DNA from: SIG437 sp045648985
GTDB taxonomy: Bacteria; Bacillota; Clostridia; UBA1381; UBA9506
DNA: 21,112 nucleotides
Direction of reading: 5' to 3'
NCBI GenBank assembly: GCA_045648985.1
Contig: JAZROZ010000013.1
Span: 1 to 21,112, forward strand
Shown here: positions 1-5,077 of the stretch, one piece after another
How positions within the stretch are numbered: position 1 is the stretch's first letter
Layout: each line of letters opens with the position of its first letter
Notes under the pieces: model-generated
The model's database searches: none
What the model was told of the DNA's origin: nothing
Seen by the model: the letters and a program-made list of their open reading frames with translations, nothing else
Program-made: the position numbers and the translations under genes

Positions 1-1
1 G

Positions 2-259
2 TATATATGGGGACATAGTTATGAATTCGACCGTAATGACAACTGGGATCATATGGAAGACATTTGCAAAAAACTTGCAAATAATGATGAAATATGGTAT
101 GCAACAAACATAGAAATCTATGATTATGTAGAAGCCTATAAAAGTTTAAAATATAGTGCTGATGGTCATAGAATTTATAATCCCACACTTTTTACAATAT
201 GGCTGGATGTTGATGGTACGTTATATAGTGTAAAATCAGGCGAAACTATTTGCATCTAA
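2..259 (+). CDS. polysaccharide deacetylase family protein, C-terminal part (5' end outside window)
   Basis: The frame is open from the first bases of the window and ends at TAA 257-259, so only the last 85 residues are present. The visible start reads WGHSYEFD, followed by a W-x-x-M-E-x-I-C helix. This resembles the C-terminal segment of NodB-type polysaccharide deacetylases from Clostridia, which remove N- or O-acetyl groups from cell-wall or exopolysaccharide sugars. The tail (YNPTLFTIWLDVDG, then GETICI) matches the short beta-rich appendage these proteins often carry. The catalytic His and Asp residues would lie upstream, outside the window. The last three codons and the stop lie inside the first copy of the array repeat (TTTGCATCTAA). 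The length looks normal all the same, so the repeat adjoins the gene end rather than cutting the gene in the middle. The family call rests on motif recall. Confidence 0.72.
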   Translation, partial: YIWGHSYEFDRNDNWDHMEDICKKLANNDEIWYATNIEIYDYVEAYKSLKYSADGHRIYNPTLFTIWLDVDGTLYSVKSGETICI

Positions 260-276
260 ACCTTATGCTTCGCAAT
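250..276 (+). repeat. array repeat copy 1 (left boundary)
   Basis: This copy carries the core TTGCATCTAAACCTTATG and then TCGCAAT. Its left side does not resemble the left half of the other junctions, because it is the 3' end of the deacetylase gene. The right side is interrupted after CGCAAT by a small hairpin, and the usual ATCGATATG tail resumes at about 295. It is the first copy and is the one that borders the presumed chromosomal flank. Confidence 0.8.
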
Positions 277-470
277 TGCATTGCAAAGCAATGCATCGAT
301 ATGAATTCTGACGAATTCTCGATATGTCATAAATGACTCGATATGTGCTGTCGCGCTCGATATGTTGCCTTACGGCAACGAGAATTCATATCATATCGAG
401 TTTGAGCAAAGCGAAAACATATCGATTTACGAAGTAAAATATCGAGCAAACTTTTAGTTTGCATATCGAC
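276..470. repeat. run of small unrelated hairpins separated by CGATATG/CATATCG spacers
   Basis: At least seven short inverted repeats follow one another. They are TGCATTGC/GCAATGCA (277-295, loop AAA), GAATTC/GAATTC (303-318), GTCAT/ATGAC (326-337), a weaker GTGC/GCGC (345-356), GTTGCC/GGCAAC (364-379), TTTAC/GTAAA (426-438) and GCAAAC/GTTTGC (446-462). An imperfect GTTT/AAAC hairpin lies near 400-418. The stems differ in sequence but are separated by a nearly constant spacer, written CTCGATATG in the left half and CATATCGAG in the right half. The whole region therefore also has an overall inverted symmetry. No reading frame spans it. The spacer resembles the tail of the array repeat (ATCGATATG in copy 7). 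Confidence 0.8.
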
Positions 471-520
471 AAAAGTTGGTTGCATCTAAACCTTATGTGT
501 CGCAATATGGATATGTCGAA
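445..520 (+). repeat. array repeat copy 2
   Basis: The conserved block runs from 480 to 520 with the core TTGCATCTAAACC, then TCGCAATATGG and the tail TATGTCGAA. To its left, AACTTTT (449-455) and AAAAGTT (471-477) are complementary, a pairing also found in other junctions (AACTT/AAGTT in copy 5, AACCT/AGGTT in copy 8). It precedes the M20 amidohydrolase gene. Confidence 0.85.
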
Positions 521-576
521 TTTGAAGTGATAATTAAGTAATTAACAAGAAAAAATATTATGAGGTGGGGAAAATT

Positions 577-1818
577 ATGAAAGATAAAATTTTAAAAGCA
601 ATTGATGAAAACAGAGATGCAATTATATCCTGTGGAGAATACATATTGAACAATCCTGAGTTCGGATATAAAGAGTTTAAAACCAGTCAACGTGTAAAGG
701 AAGAGTTTGATAAATTAGGAATCCCTTATGAATCAGAACTCGCCATAACGGGGGTAAAGGGAACAGTAGGCAAGAAAGATGCAAGTATTAACGTTTGCAT
801 AATCGGAGAACTTGATGCAATAAAATGCTTTGAGCATCCGCTTGCAAACAAGGAAACAGGAGCGGCTCATGCTTGTGGCCATAATGCGCAGATTGCTTCG
901 ATGATCGGTGCGGCTTATGGCATTATGAAAAGTGGTGTTTTAGATGAAATTGACGGAAAGATAACTTTTTTTGCTGTTCCTGCAGAAGAATTTGCAGAGC
1001 TTGAATACCGCGAACAACTTGTAAAAGACAGCAAAATTACATATATGGCGGGCAAACAGGAACTTATACATATAGGTGCATTTGATGATATAGATATGGC
1101 AATGATGATCCATTCTCACGCACTTACGCCATCATTCAATGTGTATATTAACGGCTCAAGCCTTGGCTTTGAGGCTAAGCATATCACTTACGAGGGAAAG
1201 GCAGCCCATGGAAGCGAACCATTTAACGGTGTAAATGCATTAAACGCTGCAATGCTTGGTCTAATGGGTATAAATGCAAACCGCGAAACTTTTAAAGACG
1301 AGGATAGAATAAGAATACATCCAATAATTACCAATGGTGGAGATATTGTAAATGTAATTCCGTCAAAAGCTGTTATAGAAACATACGTGCGAGGTGCACA
1401 CTCCAAGGCTATTGAAGATGCCTGCAAAAAGGTAGATAATGCAATAAATGCAGGAGCAATGGCGGTCGGAGCAAAATGCACCATTAAAAATATGCGGGGA
1501 TATAAGCCCCTTCATCAGGATAAAAATCTTTCCGCAGTATTTGAGGAAAATTCATTGATGTTTACCGAAAGTGATAATATTTATCATAATGTTAATATGA
1601 CAGGTTCAACAGATATGGGAGATCTTAGTGAAATAATACCTGTAATTCAACCTACAATGGGTGGATTTTCAGGTGCACTTCACAGTAAAGAGTTTGAGAT
1701 CGTAGATAAAGAAGCAGTTTATATATCAGCGTCTAAAATTCTTGCATGTACAGCATATGACCTTTTGAAAAATGGTGCAAAAAAAGCTATAGAGATAAAA
1801 AGCAACTTTAAAAAATAA
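577..1818 (+). CDS. M20 family metallopeptidase / amidohydrolase
   Basis: This is a 413-aa cytosolic zinc-dependent amidohydrolase of the M20 peptidase clan, probably the M20D (AbgB/HipO-like) group that cleaves N-acyl or amide bonds of amino acid conjugates. The metal-site motifs visible are GELDAI (residues 77-82), HACGHN (98-103) and PAEE (135-138), with H-S-H at about 179-181 and a dimerisation-domain segment GKAAHGSEP. Near the C-terminus GSTDMGDLS and then SGALHSKEF fit the final metal-ligand region. Start ATG 577 is chosen because GAGGTGG (562-568) lies 8 nt upstream; a GTG at 565 lies inside that ribosome-binding site. The length is typical, so the enzyme looks intact. It is the largest and only clearly metabolic gene in the array. 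The substrate cannot be inferred. Confidence 0.85.
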   Translation: MKDKILKAIDENRDAIISCGEYILNNPEFGYKEFKTSQRVKEEFDKLGIPYESELAITGVKGTVGKKDASINVCIIGELDAIKCFEHPLANKETGAAHACGHNAQIASMIGAAYGIMKSGVLDEIDGKITFFAVPAEEFAELEYREQLVKDSKITYMAGKQELIHIGAFDDIDMAMMIHSHALTPSFNVYINGSSLGFEAKHITYEGKAAHGSEPFNGVNALNAAMLGLMGINANRETFKDEDRIRIHPIITNGGDIVNVIPSKAVIETYVRGAHSKAIEDACKKVDNAINAGAMAVGAKCTIKNMRGYKPLHQDKNLSAVFEENSLMFTESDNIYHNVNMTGSTDMGDLSEIIPVIQPTMGGFSGALHSKEFEIVDKEAVYISASKILACTAYDLLKNGAKKAIEIKSNFKK

Positions 1819-1901
1819 ACTAAGAATAATGAACATAACAGGAGAGAAATTTAACTCTCTACTAGTCTTCTATCGACTCTGTTGTATGGTATAATTTTTG
1901 G

Positions 1902-1975
1902 TCCTAACATAATATAAGTTTGTCACTAAAAGGGTTGCATCTAAACCTTATGCCTCGCAATATGGATATGTCGAA
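1902..1975 (+). repeat. array repeat copy 3
   Basis: The left half starts with TCCTAAC (1902-1908). The conserved block runs 1935-1975 with the core TTGCATCTAAACC and the tail TATGTCGAA. GGTT (1933-1936) and AACC flank the centre. The M20 gene stop lies about 80 nt upstream, so this junction is preceded by an extra stretch not seen in other units. That stretch contains a weak AGAGA/TCTCT hairpin (1843-1860). Confidence 0.85.
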
Positions 1976-2006
1976 TTTTGGCGAAAGGAAGAAAGGAGAA
2001 ACTGTT

Positions 2007-2672
2007 ATGGATGGAGTACAAAAACTTGTGAAAAACGAATTAAAAGAACCATTAAAGCAACTGGGTTTTAAAACCAGAAAATTCAATTTTTACAGGCATG
2101 TTAATGGCGTTGTTCAGGGCTTTAAAATATATGCAAATGGACACTATACAATTAGATATAGCATGTTTCCGCTTCTTTCTGGTGTTGAGTATGATAATTA
2201 CGCTTTTGAAGGAGAGGAAATTGCAGCACTTACTAAACCGGAGAGGGAAACATTTTTGTATGTTATTCCTTGGGGTGCAGATGTTACAGAAGAAGAACAA
2301 ATTGCAGCATGGGAAAATAGATATGATAGGTACAAAGATTTTGCTAAACAATTAGTAGATGAAGTTTACACATATTTGCTACCCATTTTTGAAGAATACA
2401 GTTTTTGTGAAAAGCATTTTGATAAATGTGAATGGAAAAGGTTTGATTCGTTTTCTGACATAACGGAATGGTGTTTGCAGGCTCGTAATTTTGATTTAGC
2501 TTATTCAAATTTAGAGAAAGCGATAATAGAAGAAAAGAGTAATACAAATCCGTATCCTATGCAAAAGATGTTGTTTTATAAGGGCTGTTTTGATAGAAAT
2601 GATATGAGTGGGCTCGAAGAATACATTAGAGAAAAAGAGATGATTACACTTAAATCATTTGGTTTAAAATAA
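2007..2672 (+). CDS. DUF4304-like protein of unknown function
   Basis: This is a 221-aa soluble protein without signal peptide or membrane segment. The N-terminal part (about residues 1-115) has the pattern of DUF4304-type domains. An N-terminal helix leads into LKQLGFKTRKFNFYR, followed by beta strands with V-x-G-F-K-I-Y and YTIRYSMF, then PWG and a charged helix. The C-terminal half is helical and tetratricopeptide-like (for example YSNLEKAIIEEK, then a KMLFYKGCF stretch). DUF4304 proteins often occur near toxin-immunity or accessory loci, but no activity is established. Start ATG 2007 is set by AAGGAG (1993-1998) 8 nt upstream; more upstream starts would read through the array repeat. It occupies one whole unit of the array. 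The family assignment is by resemblance only. Confidence 0.65.
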   Translation: MDGVQKLVKNELKEPLKQLGFKTRKFNFYRHVNGVVQGFKIYANGHYTIRYSMFPLLSGVEYDNYAFEGEEIAALTKPERETFLYVIPWGADVTEEEQIAAWENRYDRYKDFAKQLVDEVYTYLLPIFEEYSFCEKHFDKCEWKRFDSFSDITEWCLQARNFDLAYSNLEKAIIEEKSNTNPYPMQKMLFYKGCFDRNDMSGLEEYIREKEMITLKSFGLK

Positions 2673-2681
2673 CTTTATTAG

Positions 2682-2766
2682 TTCTAACTTTGCACGAAAT
2701 TGACACCAAAAAAGTTTGCATCTAAACCTTATGTGTCGCAATATGGATATGTCGGATATTGTCGAA
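2682..2766 (+). repeat. array repeat copy 4
   Basis: The left half begins TTCTAACTTT (2682-2691) and is complementary to AAAGTT at 2711-2716. TTGACACC precedes the core TTGCATCTAAACC (2716-2728). The tail reads TATGTCGG at the usual place, and a second TGTCGAA lies at 2760-2766, just before the ribosome-binding site of the next gene. Confidence 0.85.
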
Positions 2767-2785
2767 ACTGAAAGGAGAAAAACAA

Positions 2786-2998
2786 ATGATTACCATATTC
2801 AACAGAAAGCAACTGATAATTACATACGACATAACAATTCAATCAAAAATTAGAGATATTCTGGCAGCTAATGGTGTGGAATATACTATAAATCCTATAA
2901 TGGGTTTATATGGTTCTACACAGGCGGAATATAAGATTTATGTTCATAAAAAAGATTATGAACAAGCATGTTATTTGATAAAAGATGTATTTAGATAA
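2786..2998 (+). CDS. small DUF2007-like (putative signal transducing protein-type) protein
   Basis: This is a 70-aa soluble protein with a ferredoxin-like beta-alpha-beta pattern. A strand (MITIFNRKQLIITYD) is followed by a helix (IQSKIRDILAANG), a strand, a loop with G-L-Y-G-S, a strand (EYKIYVHKKD) and a final helix (ACYLIKDVF). The arrangement 'strand - helix changing the active copy - Y-x-I-Y-V-x-K-x-D-x-E-x-A' is typical of DUF2007-type proteins, which resemble a GlnB-like fold and have no established biochemical role. Start ATG 2786 has AAAGGAG (2771-2777) 8 nt upstream. It is the shortest gene in the array and fills a unit of its own. The family call is by pattern, so moderately sure. 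Confidence 0.65.
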   Translation: MITIFNRKQLIITYDITIQSKIRDILAANGVEYTINPIMGLYGSTQAEYKIYVHKKDYEQACYLIKDVFR

Positions 2999-3005
2999 TT
3001 TTATA

Positions 3006-3091
3006 TCCTAACTTGATATGAACTTGACACCAAAATAAGTTGCATCTAAACCTTATGTCTCGCAATATAAAGAATGTCGAATGATGTCGAA
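3006..3091 (+). repeat. array repeat copy 5
   Basis: The left half starts TCCTAACTT (3006-3014), complementary to AAGTT (3037-3041), with TTGACACC between them. The core TTGCATCTAAACC starts at 3040. The tail carries two successive TGTCGAA motifs (3075-3081 and 3085-3091), the second running into the AAAGGAG ribosome-binding site of the next gene. Confidence 0.85.
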
Positions 3092-3104
3092 AAGGAGTGG
3101 GAAA

Positions 3105-3800
3105 ATGAAAAAGAAAATTCTTATTATAATCTTATTTGTTATTTTTGCATTTCCGATTCCTATAGCAATTTTGGGTGCATTATTGTCCTTTATGTGGTTT
3201 TTGTCCACCGCTTTGAAGGAGTCTACCGCTTTTGAAATTTTCGCTTCATTATTCGGTGTAATAGTAGGTGCCACATATTTACTTACCTATACTTTTGCAC
3301 TAATAAAGACATCTACAGCTAAGAAAATTTCAATAAAAACATTTTTACCCATAGTCCATTGTCTAGTGGCGTTTATGTTCTTATTATCTTTAAATTATGC
3401 TCCGGCAAACTATAAAAATACAGTTATTGAAAGTCTATCAAATTATGATAGTTCTGAATGCTACTACAGTGATGGATTTCAGGATTACACAGACTACTGC
3501 AAGTACTATTATTTCAAGCAGGATGATGTTTTGGATAAGCTGGAAAACAGCCATTATTTTAAAAATGTAAAACCCGATGATGTTATAGAAATAAACAGTT
3601 ATTTTGATAATTTTGAGGGTTGGCTTAAGTATGTTGATTATAAGGATAAGTACGATTTCCAAAGAAATATCATAGATATTGAAGATTATTTTTATATTGA
3701 AAATAATGAAACGGAACAAGAACATAAGTATTGGAACTATGATGTTTACTTTTTTGATGTGCAGACAAAAACACTGTTTTTTATACACAACAACATATAA
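3105..3800 (+). CDS. three-helix membrane protein of unknown function
   Basis: This is a 231-aa protein not recognised as a named family. Three hydrophobic helices are visible: about residues 5-33 (after a KKK N-terminus), 43-67 and 80-97. A tyrosine- and aspartate-rich soluble domain of about 130 residues follows, containing several YY pairs (for example DYCKYYYFKQDD) and ending in a hydrophobic strand. The helix order suggests an inner-membrane anchor with one large domain on one face; its orientation is not certain. Start ATG 3105 has AAAGGAG (3091-3097) 7 nt upstream. An in-frame ATG at 3081 lies inside the array repeat and has no ribosome-binding site. It occupies one array unit. A role in envelope protection or immunity is possible but unsupported. 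Confidence 0.7.
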   Translation: MKKKILIIILFVIFAFPIPIAILGALLSFMWFLSTALKESTAFEIFASLFGVIVGATYLLTYTFALIKTSTAKKISIKTFLPIVHCLVAFMFLLSLNYAPANYKNTVIESLSNYDSSECYYSDGFQDYTDYCKYYYFKQDDVLDKLENSHYFKNVKPDDVIEINSYFDNFEGWLKYVDYKDKYDFQRNIIDIEDYFYIENNETEQEHKYWNYDVYFFDVQTKTLFFIHNNI

Positions 3801-3805
3801 TCTTA

Positions 3806-3881
3806 GTTGTAACTTGGTATGAACTTCTTCTTATAATCGGTTGCATCTAAACCTTATGTGTCGCAATGTAAATATGTCGAA
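3806..3881 (+). repeat. array repeat copy 6
   Basis: The left half reads TTGTAACTTGGTATGAAC (from about 3806), then diverges (CTTCTTCTTATAATC). GGTTGCATCTAAACC spans 3839-3853 and the block continues to TATGTCGAA, ending at 3881. The next gene starts 25 nt after this tail. Confidence 0.85.
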
Positions 3882-3905
3882 AAATATTGAAAGGGTGATG
3901 TTAAT

Positions 3906-4496
3906 ATGCAGAAATTTATTTATGAAAATATTACTGAATTAAAAACACCAGTTGGATATTTCTTTGTTACTGATGGAGATGTTAGCATACCTTTTTCCGT
4001 TAGAAAAAACATTTTCGATGTCCCTTACCATATTTATGACAATAGTCAGCAAGTCATTGGGGAATTAAAAACAGAAACAAACTTCGATTTAGTAATAGAT
4101 ACAAATAAATTAAAAATAGGGCATTATTACCACATTGGGTTTTCAAATGGAACATTTTCTTTCGGTGGTTCAGATGAACATACAGAATCAGTCGTTTCAA
4201 CAATAGGAAACTGGAGTGTTGGAATTGGCTCCTATAATCCTAACGATGATGAAGAGTTGGAACAAGCAATCTTTTATACAGGAAAAGATAAAGGTTACAT
4301 TCAATACCCACCAATATTTGATGAATCTAGGTTTGTAAGATATATGGTTTCTTCTGCAAGTGAGTCGGCAGAGGGATTTGATTTTAAATTACTTGATTAC
4401 TCATATCCTGAAATTGTGTTTAAGGTGGCTTGGATAGAAAATGATAATTGTGATAAAGACACATGTGAAGATGCACTTGATTTTTGGCTTACATAA
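3906..4496 (+). CDS. hypothetical protein, soluble, beta-rich
   Basis: This is a 196-aa protein not recognised as a named family. It has no signal peptide or membrane segment and is acidic. The composition and pattern suggest a mainly beta fold: alternating hydrophobic strands around YHIGFSNGTFSFGG and IGNWSVGIGSYNPNDDEE, then a C-terminal strand (YPEIVFKVAWIEND) and a short helix ending DALDFWLT. A GYIQYPP motif sits mid-protein. Start ATG 3906 follows AAGGGTGA (3891-3898). It occupies one array unit and stops 4 nt before the left half of the next junction region. Small acidic proteins of this kind are common among immunity proteins of polymorphic toxins, but nothing here proves that role. 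Confidence 0.7.
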   Translation: MQKFIYENITELKTPVGYFFVTDGDVSIPFSVRKNIFDVPYHIYDNSQQVIGELKTETNFDLVIDTNKLKIGHYYHIGFSNGTFSFGGSDEHTESVVSTIGNWSVGIGSYNPNDDEELEQAIFYTGKDKGYIQYPPIFDESRFVRYMVSSASESAEGFDFKLLDYSYPEIVFKVAWIENDNCDKDTCEDALDFWLT

Positions 4497-4504
4497 TTTT
4501 TGTG

Positions 4505-4577
4505 CCTAATCTAACATAAACTGCCGATAAAATAAGTTGCATCTAAACCTTATGTGTCGCAATATCGATATGTCGAA
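4505..4577 (+). repeat. array repeat copy 7
   Basis: The left half reads CCTAATCTAAC (4505-4515) and ends ATAAGTTGC. The core TTGCATCTAAACC starts at 4537. The tail reads ATCGATATGTCGAA, ending at 4577, the copy whose tail is closest to the CGATATG spacer of the hairpin run at 276-470. Confidence 0.85.
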
Positions 4578-4601
4578 ATTTGTTGAAAAGGAGTGGTGCT
4601 A

Positions 4602-4940
4602 ATGATATCAAATATAGATCCAGATAAACTGTATAAGGAATATAAAGCAAGAGATGATATTAAGAAAATAATAAATGGAAAAGAATATACTCGTGTTGCT
4701 GCGTCAGAAGTTATAAGTATAGGCAAACGGGAACTATTTATGATATATATTGATAAATCGGTAAATTGTAAAATAGGTGAATTGATAGAAGATGAAAATG
4801 GAAATCATTTTACTATTGAGTCGGTGGCAATCTTTGAATTCACAATACCTGCTCCAGAATGGTATTATAACATGCCTTATATACAAATAAGTAGCCATGA
4901 AACTGATTCGATTGGTGAGTATGTAATCGTATGTAAATAA
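4602..4940 (+). CDS. hypothetical protein, small and soluble
   Basis: This is a 112-aa protein not recognised as a named family. It starts with a short charged helix (DPDKLYKEYKARDD) and continues with beta strands (INGKEYTRVAASEVISIG, RELFMIYIDKS, IGELIEDENGNHFTIESV). It has a hydrophobic, aromatic C-terminal part (PAPEWYYNMPYIQIS) and no signal peptide. The FxI-E-x-V...FTIPAPEWYY arrangement recalls small barrel-like accessory proteins. Start ATG 4602 is chosen because AGGAG (4589-4593) lies 8 nt upstream; a GTG at 4593 lies inside that site. It is the last gene in the array, 138 bp from the converging carboxypeptidase gene. Confidence 0.7.
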   Translation: MISNIDPDKLYKEYKARDDIKKIINGKEYTRVAASEVISIGKRELFMIYIDKSVNCKIGELIEDENGNHFTIESVAIFEFTIPAPEWYYNMPYIQISSHETDSIGEYVIVCK

Positions 4941-4947
4941 TCTTTTG

Positions 4948-5020
4948 TCTTAACCTGATACGAATTTGAGACCAAAAAGGTTTGCATCTAAACCGTATGC
5001 ATCGCATTTGCTAAATAAGG
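4948..5020 (+). repeat. array repeat copy 8 with an empty 40-bp unit
   Basis: The left half begins TCTTAACCT (4948-4956) and pairs with AGGTT (4978-4982). The core GGTTTGCATCTAAACC is an almost perfect inverted repeat around GCATCT (GGTTT/AAACC). After CGTATGCATCGCAT the unit ends at once at copy 9, so no gene can fit between copies 8 and 9. Confidence 0.85.
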
Positions 5021-5065
5021 TATGCATCTAAACCGTCTGTCCCGCATAACGAGTGGTTTGTCGAA
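5021..5065 (+). repeat. array repeat copy 9 (right boundary, degenerate)
   Basis: TATGCATCTAAACC starts at 5021. The stem that is TTGC/GCAA in other copies appears here as TATGC/GCATA (5021-5025 with 5044-5048), a matched change on both sides. The tail keeps TGTCGAA (5059-5065). It is followed directly by the terminator hairpin at 5081, and no gene follows in this orientation. Confidence 0.8.
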
Positions 5066-5077
5066 CAATATTAAAAA

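Larger units (their letters stand above)
250..5065 (+). other. array of cassette-like units separated by a conserved repeat
   Basis: Nine copies of one element (starting near 250, 480, 1935, 2716, 3040, 3841, 4537, 4982 and 5022), all in the same orientation, delimit eight units. Six units hold exactly one + strand gene each, of unrelated families and sizes (70 to 413 aa). Two units hold no gene. Each gene stops shortly before a YYTAAC motif, which starts the next junction; the M20 unit has an extra 80 nt first. Each gene begins 25-58 nt after the end of a repeat. The organisation is seen directly. That the units are mobile or exchangeable cassettes is inference; no integrase is present in or beside the array in this window. 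Confidence 0.75.

Noticed and set aside
276..470. CRISPR array
   Set aside because: The constant element is only 7-9 bp, the variable parts are short palindromes rather than spacers of fixed length, orientation flips in the middle, and no cas genes are present.
1890..1895. TATAAT before repeat copy 3 as a promoter
   Set aside because: The -10 matches the consensus but no -35 is found at suitable spacing, and it is present in only one unit.
1935..1974. A promoter inside each array repeat (TTGCAT with a downstream -10)
   Set aside because: TTGCAT is a fair -35, but no TATAAT-like sequence lies 16-18 nt downstream in the copies; the best candidates are off by several bases or at wrong spacing.
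1902..4540. Junctions as canonical integron attC sites
   Set aside because: YYTAAC on the left and GTTGCAT on the right resemble the R'' (RYYYAAC) and R' (GTTRRRY) boxes with one mismatch each. However, the distance between them is only about 35-40 bp, inner L boxes are not visible, most of the loop does not pair, and the conserved block extends 40 bp beyond the right box. A relation to attC is possible but not shown.
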